From positions 1,426,001 through 1,490,000 of the forward strand of contig NZ_JAHXYZ010000002.1 in NCBI RefSeq assembly GCF_019969685.1: a stretch of 64,000 nt of DNA, read 5' to 3'. This stretch comes from Microbacterium sp. EST19A. GTDB taxonomy: Bacteria > Actinomycetota > Actinomycetes > Actinomycetales > Microbacteriaceae. Both the position numbers and the translations under genes were made by a program. Under the pieces are notes generated by a model that had not been told where the DNA came from, did not search any database, and worked only from the letters and a program-made list of their open reading frames with translations. Shown here one piece after another: positions 1-7,989 of the stretch (position 1 is its first letter; the number at the start of each line of letters is the position of its first letter).

Positions 1-2
1 CG

Positions 3-785
3 CCCATGACGGAGGCGGATCTCGCCGTTCACATCGGCCGCCAGACCTCCCTCCCCGTCGGCGCGGTGCCGCTGACCGCCTACGACTCGCTCACCGAGCG
101 ACTCCGCGGTGCCGACGAGGCCGCGGTCGTGCTCGATGCCGTGTCGGACGACGACCTGCTGACGGTCGGTGCGGCACTCCACGACCTGCCCGCCCCCGTG
201 TTCGCCATCGGCTCCGGCGGCCTGTCGCATGGCCTCGCCGTGGCATCGCCGGGTGCGGCATCCGCTGTTCCGACAGCCACTCCGGCAGCCGGGCCCGTCC
301 TGGTCGTCTCGGGCAGTCGCTCGCCGCAGACGCGTCGTCAGGCGGAAGCCGCTGCCGTCGCGGGCTGGCTGGTGCGCCCGCTGCCCCTCGCCGCCGACGA
401 TCTCGCCGACGCGACCGAGGCCGCCCTCGGCGCACTGACCTCGGGGCGCAGCGTCGTCTTCACCTCGGCCGACGCCGACACGTCGTCGGTCGGCGACCGT
501 TCCGTGCTCGAAGAGATCGCGGAGGCCGCGGGCGCGCTGGTGCTTGCGGCTGCGCGAGCGGGTGCGGCGCGCCGTGTCATCGTCTGCGGCGGCGACACCT
601 CGAGTCGTATCACGCGTCTACTCGGCATCGAGGCGCTGTCGATCGCGGCGAACCCCTGGGGGAACGTCGTGCTGCTGCGTCCGCACGCCGCCGACGCCGA
701 TGTCGGCGCTCTCGAGCTGCTGCTCAAGGGCGGCCAGGTCGGCGCCGACACCCTCTTCCTCGACGTCGCCGCCCTCGACGCCTGA
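3..785 (+). CDS. Four-carbon acid sugar kinase (DUF1537/OtnK type), 3' part only
   Basis: This is the C-terminal part of a kinase of the OtnK/DtnK family, which phosphorylates four-carbon sugar acids such as 3-oxo-tetronates or threonate. Three blocks support it: a VLVVSGSRSPQTRRQ segment like the family's 'VVSGS.SP.T..Q' motif, a glycine-rich VIVCGGDTSSRITRLLGI nucleotide-binding segment, and a final LLLKGGQVGADTLF segment. The family is usually about 420 residues and about 260 are visible. The frame is open to the first base, so the ATG at 6 is probably internal and the true start lies upstream of the window. The substrate cannot be told from the sequence. It sits at the edge of a sugar-utilisation region, and the partner isomerase or aldolase expected for this family would lie outside the window. 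Confidence 0.72.
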   Translation, partial: PMTEADLAVHIGRQTSLPVGAVPLTAYDSLTERLRGADEAAVVLDAVSDDDLLTVGAALHDLPAPVFAIGSGGLSHGLAVASPGAASAVPTATPAAGPVLVVSGSRSPQTRRQAEAAAVAGWLVRPLPLAADDLADATEAALGALTSGRSVVFTSADADTSSVGDRSVLEEIAEAAGALVLAAARAGAARRVIVCGGDTSSRITRLLGIEALSIAANPWGNVVLLRPHAADADVGALELLLKGGQVGADTLFLDVAALDA

Positions 786-800
786 GCCTCCGGCACCCGC

Positions 801-2042
801 TCACCCTCGCGGGATCATCCGACGGATCTGGGCGGCGTACTCGTCGAGGACTCGGAGAATCCCTCGGTGCTCCCAGACCCGATTTCTTCCTCGACCGGTC
901 GTCTCGGCGAGCACACCGCGTTCGACCAGTGAATCCAGCGCGCGCAGGGCAGCCATCTCGCCGAAGCCGAGCACGTCCGTGACATACGACGTGTTCACGG
1001 CCGGTTGTCCGATGAGCGCAGGGAGCAGCTTCCACGCCGCGGCGTCGGCACGGATGCCCCGCATCCGTGACCGGGACTCGTCCAACTCGGTGACGAGATC
1101 ATCGACGAGCTGGACGCCCGTCGTCGCGGCGATGCGGCTCGCCGCGGCGAACTCGCGGATGATCGGACCCGCATCTCCCTCACGGAACGATGTGAGTGCC
1201 GCGAAGTAGCGACCCGTGTCGACAAGAAGCCCCGCAGAGATCGGAACCGCGGTCGAGCCGACGAGTCCCTTGTTGCGCAGGATCGATTGTGCGAGAGCCC
1301 GGCCGGTCCGCCCGTTGCCATCGACGAACGGATGAATGGTCTCGAACTGCGCATGCGCGACGGCGACCTGCGCCAGCACGGAGAGGTCCTGCCTCTTGAT
1401 GAAACGGATCAGGTCAGCCATCGCGGCAGGAATCCGGTTCTGGTGAGGAGCCACGAACTCGGCCAGACGCGGGCCCGCGTTCCCCGCGCCGATCCAGACC
1501 TGCTCCTGACGGTACCGGCCCGCCTCCTGCTCGGATCCTGCCTGATGCCGCAGGAGCGCCGCGTGCATCTGGAGAATGGAATCCTCCGTGATGTCTGCCG
1601 AGAGCGCCAGCGCCGCTTCCATCGCACGGACATTGCCGATGACGGTGAGCGCGTTGCTCTTCGCGCCCTCGTCGATCTCCGCGAGGGCGAGCTGCTTCGC
1701 CGACGTCGTCAGTTGCTCGATCTGCGAGCTCGACGCCGATTCGGTGCGGAGCAGCACCGCGGACATGGGGCCCAGCACAGGACTGCCCGTGCCGAGCCGC
1801 CGCTGCGCATGGTCATCGAAGGCGACCAACCGCCGGGTCGCATCTTCGATATCGGCTGCGTCCTCGGCGTTGACCGGGGCGTTCCACTCGGCTATCCCGA
1901 CAGTGACCGTCGCTTCGTACGGCCCGGTCTGTCGTTCGACCTCGGCCCGCGAGTACATCTCGGGCGCGCGCGGAATCCACGGGAGAGTTTCGTGCGCGAC
2001 AGCCTCGATGGGGATGCGCATATTCGGTGAAGCCGTGGACAT
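801..2042 (-). CDS. Fic/DOC family protein (AMPylase type) with C-terminal winged helix
   Basis: Fic proteins transfer AMP or another nucleotide moiety to hydroxyl side chains of target proteins. The full active-site motif HPFVDGNGRTGR is present at residues 237-248, with catalytic His237. Residues 105-109 (SSQIE) look like the N-terminal inhibitory helix [S/T]xxxE[G/N] of class II Fic proteins, except that Gln follows the Glu. From about residue 330 to the end the protein resembles a winged helix-turn-helix, so it may also bind DNA. The start at 2042 is favoured because a TAAGAT -10 box lies exactly 6 nt upstream, giving a leaderless transcript. Two tandem palindromes cover that promoter, which suggests autoregulation. 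No antitoxin-like partner gene is visible. The target is unknown. Confidence 0.9.
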   Translation of the reverse strand: MSTASPNMRIPIEAVAHETLPWIPRAPEMYSRAEVERQTGPYEATVTVGIAEWNAPVNAEDAADIEDATRRLVAFDDHAQRRLGTGSPVLGPMSAVLLRTESASSSQIEQLTTSAKQLALAEIDEGAKSNALTVIGNVRAMEAALALSADITEDSILQMHAALLRHQAGSEQEAGRYRQEQVWIGAGNAGPRLAEFVAPHQNRIPAAMADLIRFIKRQDLSVLAQVAVAHAQFETIHPFVDGNGRTGRALAQSILRNKGLVGSTAVPISAGLLVDTGRYFAALTSFREGDAGPIIREFAAASRIAATTGVQLVDDLVTELDESRSRMRGIRADAAAWKLLPALIGQPAVNTSYVTDVLGFGEMAALRALDSLVERGVLAETTGRGRNRVWEHRGILRVLDEYAAQIRRMIPRG

Positions 2043-2048
2043 GCTTCG

Positions 2049-2054
2049 ATCTTA
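2049..2054 (-). promoter_or_regulatory. -10 box of fic (leaderless)
   Basis: TAAGAT on the minus strand, exactly 6 nt before the fic ATG. It overlaps the edge of the first upstream palindrome, so a bound protein would block RNA polymerase. Confidence 0.6.
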
Positions 2055-2132
2055 CCAACACTTAGATGCTTAAATGTTGGTAAGACCGAGTCATACTAAC
2101 ACTTAGGGGCTTAAGTGTTGGTAAGACCGGGC
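2051..2132. promoter_or_regulatory. Two tandem 41-bp palindromic units over the fic promoter (probable operator)
   Basis: Unit 1 is at 2051-2091 and unit 2 at 2092-2132. Each begins with a 34-bp imperfect palindrome (2051-2084 and 2092-2125) built on CTTACCAACACTTA and its complement. In unit 1, 13 of 17 positions pair across the centre, and 14 of 17 in unit 2. A further half-site, ATACCAACGTAT, follows at 2134-2145. The array occupies nearly all of the 117-bp gap between fic and the beta-galactosidase gene and begins 9 bp upstream of the fic start. The AT-rich sequence stands out sharply from its surroundings. An operator for the Fic protein's own winged helix is the simplest reading, but this is inferred. 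Confidence 0.75.
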
Positions 2133-2159
2133 CATACCAACGTATAGCCGTCATCCGAT

Positions 2160-5156
2160 TCAGCGGACGGAGAGCCGCACGCTCCAGGCCGTGTGCTCGC
2201 GCGGCACCCGGTACTGCTCGGGGAGCGCCGGACCGACGGATGCCGAGCCGATGCCCTGCTGCCGGTGATCGAGGTTCAGCCACACCCGGTCGCCGGCGAC
2301 GAGGTCGGTCGGACGACGCGCCTCCTCGAGCTGCTCCGACGTCCATCGCCGCGCGGTGAAATCGAACGGCTCACCGTCGACATGGAGGGTCGGCATCCCT
2401 TCGCCCGTGACCTCGAGCCACCGCGTCTGCGTGTGGTTGCCGTTCTCCTCCGGGATCGGGTACGGCGTCTGCAGCGCGTCGATCGTGCTCTCGAAGCGCC
2501 CGACACGGGCTCCCTCGACCGAGTCCACGTACGTCTCGCCGGGACCGCGGCCGAACCAGGTCACGCGATCGGCAGCGGCGGGCAGGCCGAAGCGGAGTCC
2601 CAGGCGAGGCACCCAGATGTCGCGGTGCTTGAAGGGCGTGTCGGCCCACGGACCCATGAAGTCGACGGCCGTGTCCAGGCGCAGCCCATCGCCGTCCGGC
2701 TGCCACGTCATCGTCCAGGTCACGCCGTGCGGGTGGGTGCGCGGTGCGGTCCGTCCGCGCACGACCAGACGCTCGCCGTCGAGGTCCACGTCATCGATGC
2801 GGTGCCGCAGCCGGTGCAGGCCCGTGGCGCGCCAGATCGCGGCGATGTTGTTGTTGTCGCCCTGTCCGCGGTCGTTCTCCGTCGGCGCCCGATGCAGGTC
2901 GATCCAGGGTCCGTCGACGGGCAGCTCGCCGAGCCGCAGAAGACGGCCGGTGTCCGCGTCGAACGCGGCCGCCCCTACCCGGATGACGTCACCGGCGACC
3001 TCGGACACCGCGCCGGCACCCGGAACCTCGCGCGAGCCGCGCTCCTCGGGCTCCGCAACGCGCTGCGCCCACGCGATCACGTGCCCTTCCGGAGCCCACA
3101 GCGTCTCGGCCTCGAGCGTCGCCTCGACCGTCAGCACCGCGTCGGTGCCGCGCAGAGCGGATGCCGCGGCATCCGGGATCGCGATCTCCACGCGCTCTCC
3201 GCGGGCGATCGTCGACACCTCGAGCACGCCGCTCGCGACCTGCTCCCCGTCGGCCTCGACCGACCAGCGGAATCGGAGATCCGAGGTGTCCGCGGTGTGC
3301 CGCGCGTTCGCGATGCGCACCCGCTCGGGGGAGACCTCGATGTCGATCACCTCGTGCGCCTTGGCGAGCTCCGCCAGCGACGGCTTCGGCGTGCGGTCGC
3401 TGAAGAGCAGTCCGTCGAGCGAGAATCGTCCGCCGCGGGGTTCGTAGTCGATGTCCTCGCTCTGCAGGATGAACGGTCGTCCTTCCGCGTCCACGTCGTT
3501 GATGCCGTGGTCGATCCACTCCCAGACGAACCCGCCGCACAGACGGTCGTACGAGCGGAACACACGCCAGTAGTCCTGCAGCCCGCCCGGACCGTTGCCC
3601 ATCGCGTGGGCGTACTCGACCAGCAGGAACGGCAGCCCGCGACGGCGGGTCTCCTCGGCTTCCGTCACACCGGGTGGAAGCGGTTCGTCGGCCCCGCCGA
3701 ACACCATGCCGTGCATGCTCAGCCGACCGCCGCGCGGTTCCTCGTGCCGCCCGATGCTCTCCAGCAGCTCCAGCGACGGATACATCAGCGAGTAGAAGTC
3801 CGAGTCGCGGTAGCTGGGGTCGCGCTCGTACAGCACCACGCGCGACGGGTCGCGGTCGTCGAGCCAGCGCCGCATCTCGGTGAAGCCGTCGCCCGACATG
3901 CTCTCGTTGGCCAGCGACCAGACCACGATGCTGGGGTGGTTCTTGTCGCGCTCGACCGTGCGGCGGAGGCGATCCATGATCGACTCGCGCCATTCGGGCA
4001 GCGCGGGCGGGTTGTGCTCCCACCCCTCGTAGATGAAGCCGTGGGTCTCGAGGTCGACCTCGAGCACGACCCACAGTCCGTACTCGTCGCACAGGCGCAG
4101 GAACTCGGGATGCGGCGGGTAGTGGCTCGTGCGCACGGAGTCGATGTTCGCGCGCTTCATCATGACGATGTCCTGGATCATCGTCTCGCGGTCGAGCGTG
4201 CGCCCGGTGTCGGGGTGGTGCTCGTGCCGGTTCACGCCGCGGAAGGTGAGCGCGCTCCCGTTGGCCCGCAGCACCCCGTCGATGATCTCGACCCGGCGGA
4301 AGCCGATCGCGAGCTCGACCGTCTCTCCCGCCGCACGCAGCGTCCCGCGATAGAGGCGCGGGATGTCGGCGCTCCACGGCTCCACCGCGATCGTGGCCGT
4401 CTGACCGGCCGGCATCGAGATGCCCAGCTCCGGGATCTCGACGACAGCGTCGATGGACGCGTCGACGCGCAGGGTGCCCATGCCTGCGACGTGGTCGTAG
4501 TCGGCGTGCACGAAGTGATCGTCGATGGCGCCGGACGGCCGCGCGAGCAGCTCGACATCGCGGAAGATGCCGGGCAGCCACCACATGTCCTGGTCCTCGA
4601 GGTAGGTCCCGGCCGACCAGCGGTGCACGCGCACCGCCAGCACGTTCCGGCCCGCGCGGACGGGGGCGTCGAACTCGAACGGCAGGCGACTGCCCATCGA
4701 CCAGCCGAGCTCCTTCCCGTTCAGCCAGACCTTCGCGCACGAGTCCACACCCTGGAAACGCAGGACCGCGGCGCCGAAGTCGGCCGGCACGTCGAAGACG
4801 AGGCGGTAGTCGCCCGTCGGGTTCTCGGTCGACACGTACGGCGGATCGAGCGGGATGGGATAGGCCGTGTTCGTGTACAGCGGCCCTTCCTCGGTGCCGA
4901 GCATGCGGCGCGCTGCGCCTCCGGCCAGCGGTGTGAACTCCTCGAGCACCCAGTGCGATGGGACGCGCATCTCGTCCCACCCGGAGTCGTCGAAGTCCGA
5001 GGCGAGAAAGCCGTCGCCCGATCCGGCGGCGGTCGGGGAGAGCCGGAAGCGCCAGGTGCCGTTGAGGCTCTGCACGGCGGCATCGCTCACGGCATCCGCC
5101 CGCGGCGAGCGCCGACCGGCACCCGGCAGGGTGCTCTCCCAGTAGCGACCGGTCAT
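2160..5156 (-). CDS. GH2 beta-galactosidase (LacZ type)
   Basis: A retaining glycoside hydrolase that removes terminal beta-galactosyl residues. The order of domains follows LacZ: jelly-roll sugar-binding domain (about 30-210), Ig-like domain (220-295), TIM barrel (300-590), then a linker and a C-terminal beta-sandwich like the LacZ small chain. The acid/base is Glu418 in WSLANES (usually WSLGNES) and the nucleophile is Glu514 in VEYAHAMGNG. The length of 998 residues is normal for the family. No signal peptide is visible, so it is probably intracellular and acts on imported oligosaccharides. Its ATG overlaps the stop of the upstream aldo/keto reductase by four bases, so the two are translationally coupled. 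Confidence 0.93.
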   Translation of the reverse strand: MTGRYWESTLPGAGRRSPRADAVSDAAVQSLNGTWRFRLSPTAAGSGDGFLASDFDDSGWDEMRVPSHWVLEEFTPLAGGAARRMLGTEEGPLYTNTAYPIPLDPPYVSTENPTGDYRLVFDVPADFGAAVLRFQGVDSCAKVWLNGKELGWSMGSRLPFEFDAPVRAGRNVLAVRVHRWSAGTYLEDQDMWWLPGIFRDVELLARPSGAIDDHFVHADYDHVAGMGTLRVDASIDAVVEIPELGISMPAGQTATIAVEPWSADIPRLYRGTLRAAGETVELAIGFRRVEIIDGVLRANGSALTFRGVNRHEHHPDTGRTLDRETMIQDIVMMKRANIDSVRTSHYPPHPEFLRLCDEYGLWVVLEVDLETHGFIYEGWEHNPPALPEWRESIMDRLRRTVERDKNHPSIVVWSLANESMSGDGFTEMRRWLDDRDPSRVVLYERDPSYRDSDFYSLMYPSLELLESIGRHEEPRGGRLSMHGMVFGGADEPLPPGVTEAEETRRRGLPFLLVEYAHAMGNGPGGLQDYWRVFRSYDRLCGGFVWEWIDHGINDVDAEGRPFILQSEDIDYEPRGGRFSLDGLLFSDRTPKPSLAELAKAHEVIDIEVSPERVRIANARHTADTSDLRFRWSVEADGEQVASGVLEVSTIARGERVEIAIPDAAASALRGTDAVLTVEATLEAETLWAPEGHVIAWAQRVAEPEERGSREVPGAGAVSEVAGDVIRVGAAAFDADTGRLLRLGELPVDGPWIDLHRAPTENDRGQGDNNNIAAIWRATGLHRLRHRIDDVDLDGERLVVRGRTAPRTHPHGVTWTMTWQPDGDGLRLDTAVDFMGPWADTPFKHRDIWVPRLGLRFGLPAAADRVTWFGRGPGETYVDSVEGARVGRFESTIDALQTPYPIPEENGNHTQTRWLEVTGEGMPTLHVDGEPFDFTARRWTSEQLEEARRPTDLVAGDRVWLNLDHRQQGIGSASVGPALPEQYRVPREHTAWSVRLSVR

Positions 5157-6076
5157 TCGTCGTCTCCGTAGCCGCTGTCATCGATGGGGGAAGGCGCGGG
5201 TCCGAGCGCGTCGAGCTCCGTCCACACCGCGTCGGGGATCACCGTCGCGGCGAGCTGCTCGAGGGCGTCCAGCCGCCCGGGCGACGAGACGCCGACCACC
5301 GTGCCGTCGATGGTGTCGGCGCGCAGCGACAGACTCAGCGCGACGGCCGGCAGCGTCACCGCGTGACGCGCGCAGACGGCCTCGGCCTGCGCGGTCCAGG
5401 TGAGGAGCTCTGCGGATGCCGGCCTGTACTGGTAGCGCGCGCCGTCGCGCGGACCGCGGGCGAGCAGATCGCCGCCGAAGGGTGCCGCGTTGAACACGCG
5501 CATGCCGCGGTCGCTCGCGTCGCGGAAGAGCGACGCGGCGCTGCGATCGACGAGCGTGTAGCGGTTATGGCAGAGCACCGCGTCGAAGAGGTCGCTGTCG
5601 ACGTAGCGCTGCAGCAGCGGCACGGGACCGGCCGCGATGCCGATCGCCGCGGCGACCCCTTCCTCGCGCAACCGCACCAGGGCCGAGACCGCTCCACCGG
5701 GAGCGAGGGCCTCGCGGACCGTGAGCACGTAGGGATCATGCAGGTGCAGCAGCGAGACCTGTTCGACACCGAGGCGTCCTAGACTCTCCTCGACCGAGCG
5801 CAGCACGCGGTCGGCATCGAAGCGACCGGTCTCCGGATCCCGGTCGACCTTCGTGAGGATCCTGCCGGCCGCCGGGGCTCGCTCTTCGGGAGCCAGCGCC
5901 GAAAGCGCCCGCCCGAGGACGCGCTCGGATGCTCCGCCGGAGTAGATGTTGGAGGTGTCGATGAAGTGCTCGCTGCGCAGGAGCGCCGTGGCGGTGTCGA
6001 CCGCGGCTTCCTCGTCGCCGGAGCCGAGACCCGAGGTGCCGAGCACCAGAGTCGTCGGCCGCTGCCGGGAAGTCAT
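5153..6076 (-). CDS. Aldo/keto reductase, aldose 1-dehydrogenase-like
   Basis: An NAD(P)-dependent TIM-barrel oxidoreductase. The AKR catalytic residues are visible: Asp and Tyr in FIDTSNIYSGG, Lys in ILTKVD and His in LLHLHDP. The TSGLG start and overall form resemble the branch that holds L-fucose/D-threo-aldose 1-dehydrogenases and pyridoxal 4-dehydrogenase (AKR15), enzymes that oxidise a cyclic sugar to a lactone. A divergent SMP-30 lactonase starts 76 bp away and could hydrolyse such a lactone. It is the first gene of an operon with the beta-galactosidase, joined by an ATGA overlap. The substrate is inferred only; the family assignment is firm. Confidence 0.85.
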   Translation of the reverse strand: MTSRQRPTTLVLGTSGLGSGDEEAAVDTATALLRSEHFIDTSNIYSGGASERVLGRALSALAPEERAPAAGRILTKVDRDPETGRFDADRVLRSVEESLGRLGVEQVSLLHLHDPYVLTVREALAPGGAVSALVRLREEGVAAAIGIAAGPVPLLQRYVDSDLFDAVLCHNRYTLVDRSAASLFRDASDRGMRVFNAAPFGGDLLARGPRDGARYQYRPASAELLTWTAQAEAVCARHAVTLPAVALSLSLRADTIDGTVVGVSSPGRLDALEQLAATVIPDAVWTELDALGPAPSPIDDSGYGDDE

Positions 6077-6118
6077 CGTGGGAACCCCTCACCGCGAGTG
6101 CTACGGTCGGATCTGAAC

Positions 6119-6131
6119 CGAATGATGCAAG
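6119..6131. promoter_or_regulatory. Candidate shared control element in the AKR/SMP-30 divergent promoter
   Basis: On the minus strand this reads CTTGCATCATTCG. A copy with one difference, CTTGCATCAATCG, occupies the -35 region of the GH13 operon at 24946-24958. The element lies in the 76-bp gap between two divergent genes. It may be an operator of the LacI protein encoded at 25037-26041, but the match could be fortuitous. Confidence 0.35.
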
Positions 6132-6152
6132 TTTATTCATAGGAGAATCTGC

Positions 6153-7037
6153 ATGTCAACGGAAGCGGCATCCACGCTGATCGCCCCCGGAGCCGTTCTG
6201 GAGCGCCTCGCAGACGGTGCCGACTGGAGCGAGGGTCCCGTGTGGCTGCCCGACAGCCGGCGCGTGCGCTGGAGCGACATCCCGAACGACCGCATCCTCG
6301 AATGGGATGCCGCCAGCGGCGAGGTGACGACCTTCCGGCAGCCCGCCGAGTACACGAACGGAAGGGCCGTCGATCTCGAGGGCCGCGTGATCCAGTGCAG
6401 TCATGGGCGTCGCGCGATCGAGCGCGAGGGCGCGGACGGACCCGAGATCGTGGTCGACCGCTGGAGCGGCGGCCGGTTCAACTCCCCCAACGATCTCGCC
6501 GTGGCATCCGACGGAGCGATCTGGTTCACCGATCCCCCGTACGGCATCCACCCGAGCGGACGCGAAGGGCACCCCGGCACGTCCGACTACGACGCGTGCT
6601 TCGTGTTCCGCAGGGATCCGGTCACCGGGGAAGCGTCGCCGGTCGTCACGACCATGGTGCACCCGAACGGCATCGGGTTCTCCCCCGACGGCTCACGGCT
6701 GTACGTCTCCGACACGGGCTTCTACGCCGACCATCCCGAGGCGCAGCAGATCCGCGTGTTCGAGGTCGATGGGGCGACAGTCCTCGGCGACGGCCAGGAG
6801 TTCGCCAAGCCGCCGGTCGGCGCCTCCGACGGGTTCGCGATCGACCGCGAGGGCCGGGTGTGGACCTCGGCCGGCGACGGCATCTACGTCTACGCACCCG
6901 ACGGCGCCCTGCTCGAGCACATCCCCGTTCCGGAGACGGTGTCGAACTGCACGTTCGGCGGCGAGGACGGACACGACCTGTTCCTCACGGCCACGACGAG
7001 CCTCTACCGGATCCGCACGACGACGACCGCGGCGTGA
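6153..7037 (+). CDS. SMP-30/gluconolactonase family sugar lactonase
   Basis: A six-bladed beta-propeller that hydrolyses aldonolactones with a bound divalent metal. The three usual metal ligands can be placed: Glu in DWSEGPVW near the N terminus, Asn in FNSPNDLAV (about residue 114) and Asp in the DGFAID segment (about 229). The length of 294 residues is typical and there is no signal peptide. A good ribosome-binding site, AGGAG, precedes the ATG. It diverges from the aldo/keto reductase, so the pair could oxidise a free sugar to a lactone and then open it. No sugar-acid dehydratase or aldolase follows here, so the rest of such a pathway would be elsewhere. Confidence 0.9.
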   Translation: MSTEAASTLIAPGAVLERLADGADWSEGPVWLPDSRRVRWSDIPNDRILEWDAASGEVTTFRQPAEYTNGRAVDLEGRVIQCSHGRRAIEREGADGPEIVVDRWSGGRFNSPNDLAVASDGAIWFTDPPYGIHPSGREGHPGTSDYDACFVFRRDPVTGEASPVVTTMVHPNGIGFSPDGSRLYVSDTGFYADHPEAQQIRVFEVDGATVLGDGQEFAKPPVGASDGFAIDREGRVWTSAGDGIYVYAPDGALLEHIPVPETVSNCTFGGEDGHDLFLTATTSLYRIRTTTTAA

Positions 7038-7048
7038 TGGCCGGCCGC

Positions 7049-7897
7049 CTACGCTCCCGCGTACTCCTGACGCCACAGATGCACGGGCTCGAAGCCGAGC
7101 CGGTCGCGCGCCTTGTCGATCGACATCAGCGTCTCGAACTCGCCGAGGCCTTCGCGCAGCGGCACCCCGGGGTAGTTCCGCGCGGCGTACTCGGCCGTCG
7201 GGGTCGCCACGCCGGAGTCGGATGCCGCCACGTTGTAGACCTCGAAGCCCGGGGCGGCGTGCTCGAGGGCGAGCGCGACGGCGGTGGCCGCGTCGCGAGC
7301 GTCGACGTAGGTGCCGAGCAGATCGCGGCGGTAGTCCGCGACGCCGGCACGCTCGAAGGTCGCGTACTCCCCCTCGGCGACGACGTTGGTGAAGCGCAGC
7401 GCCGTGATGCTGGTCCCCTCGGCCCAGTGCACGAGCTGGGCGGCCATCGCCTCCTCGGCGACCTTGCCGAGGGCGTAGGTGTTGTTCGCCTCGGTGTACC
7501 CCTCGTCGACGGGCAGCGAGGTCAGGTTCGCGAAGTCGGGGAACCCCATCGCGGTGATGCTCGACGCCTGCACGATCGTGCGGATGCCGGCGCGCAGAGC
7601 ACCGTGGAGCACGTGGAACGTGGCGTTCATGTTGTTCGTGAAGGTCGCGGCGTCCGGCACGAGCCCGTTCACCGGAAGGGCGGCGAGATGCACGACGGCG
7701 TCGAGCCCGTCATGGCGGGCCGTGACGCCGAGCAGCGCATCGAGCACCTGCCCGTAGTCCTGCAGGTCGACGCGGACGAAGCCGGGCCCCGGCGCTCCGA
7801 CGATGTCGAACCCCACGACCTCGTGGCCGTCGGCGCGCAGCCGCTCCACGGTGGCGCGTCCGAGTTTTCCCGAACTGCCGGTGACGACCACGCGCAT
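7049..7897 (-). CDS. NAD-dependent epimerase/dehydratase (extended SDR)
   Basis: A Rossmann-fold enzyme of the extended short-chain dehydrogenase family. The glycine-rich TGSSGKLG sits at the N terminus and the catalytic YALGK (YxxxK) near residue 150. The start at 7897 is chosen because GAAAGGA lies just upstream and the residues before MRVVVTG do not fit the fold. Uronate dehydrogenase, sugar 1-dehydrogenase and nucleotide-sugar epimerase are all possible; the sequence does not decide. It diverges from the alpha-L-rhamnosidase, and the LacI-type operator at 7935-7948 lies between the two, so it may belong to the rhamnose regulon. Confidence 0.82.
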   Translation of the reverse strand: MRVVVTGSSGKLGRATVERLRADGHEVVGFDIVGAPGPGFVRVDLQDYGQVLDALLGVTARHDGLDAVVHLAALPVNGLVPDAATFTNNMNATFHVLHGALRAGIRTIVQASSITAMGFPDFANLTSLPVDEGYTEANNTYALGKVAEEAMAAQLVHWAEGTSITALRFTNVVAEGEYATFERAGVADYRRDLLGTYVDARDAATAVALALEHAAPGFEVYNVAASDSGVATPTAEYAARNYPGVPLREGLGEFETLMSIDKARDRLGFEPVHLWRQEYAGA

Positions 7898-7934
7898 GGG
7901 GATCCTTTCGTTGCCCCCATCTTCCCGCCCCGTG

Positions 7935-7948
7935 TTGAAACGTGTCAA
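7935..7948. promoter_or_regulatory. LacI-type operator upstream of the alpha-L-rhamnosidase
   Basis: TTGAAACGTGTCAA is a near-perfect palindrome around a central CG. It differs at only two bases from TTGAAACGATTCAA, which overlaps the start of the rhaI transcript at 12191-12204. Its left half, TTGAAA, can serve as a -35 box with GATGAT 17 bp on at 7958-7963, so binding would block the rhamnosidase promoter. The likely ligand is the LacI protein at 11080-12087. Confidence 0.65.
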
Positions 7949-7989
7949 TTCATCCGAGATGATCGACACACCCCTGAATCTGGAGACTC

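Noticed and set aside
801-2042. Fic as the toxin of a toxin-antitoxin pair
   Set aside because: There is no small antitoxin gene on either side. The inhibitory-helix-like motif is within the protein itself.
2193-5171. Open frame of almost 1000 codons on the plus strand, antisense to the beta-galactosidase
   Set aside because: Its translation is Arg/Pro/His/Gly-rich with no recognisable domain, while the minus strand carries a complete GH2 enzyme with both catalytic glutamates. It is a high-GC shadow frame.
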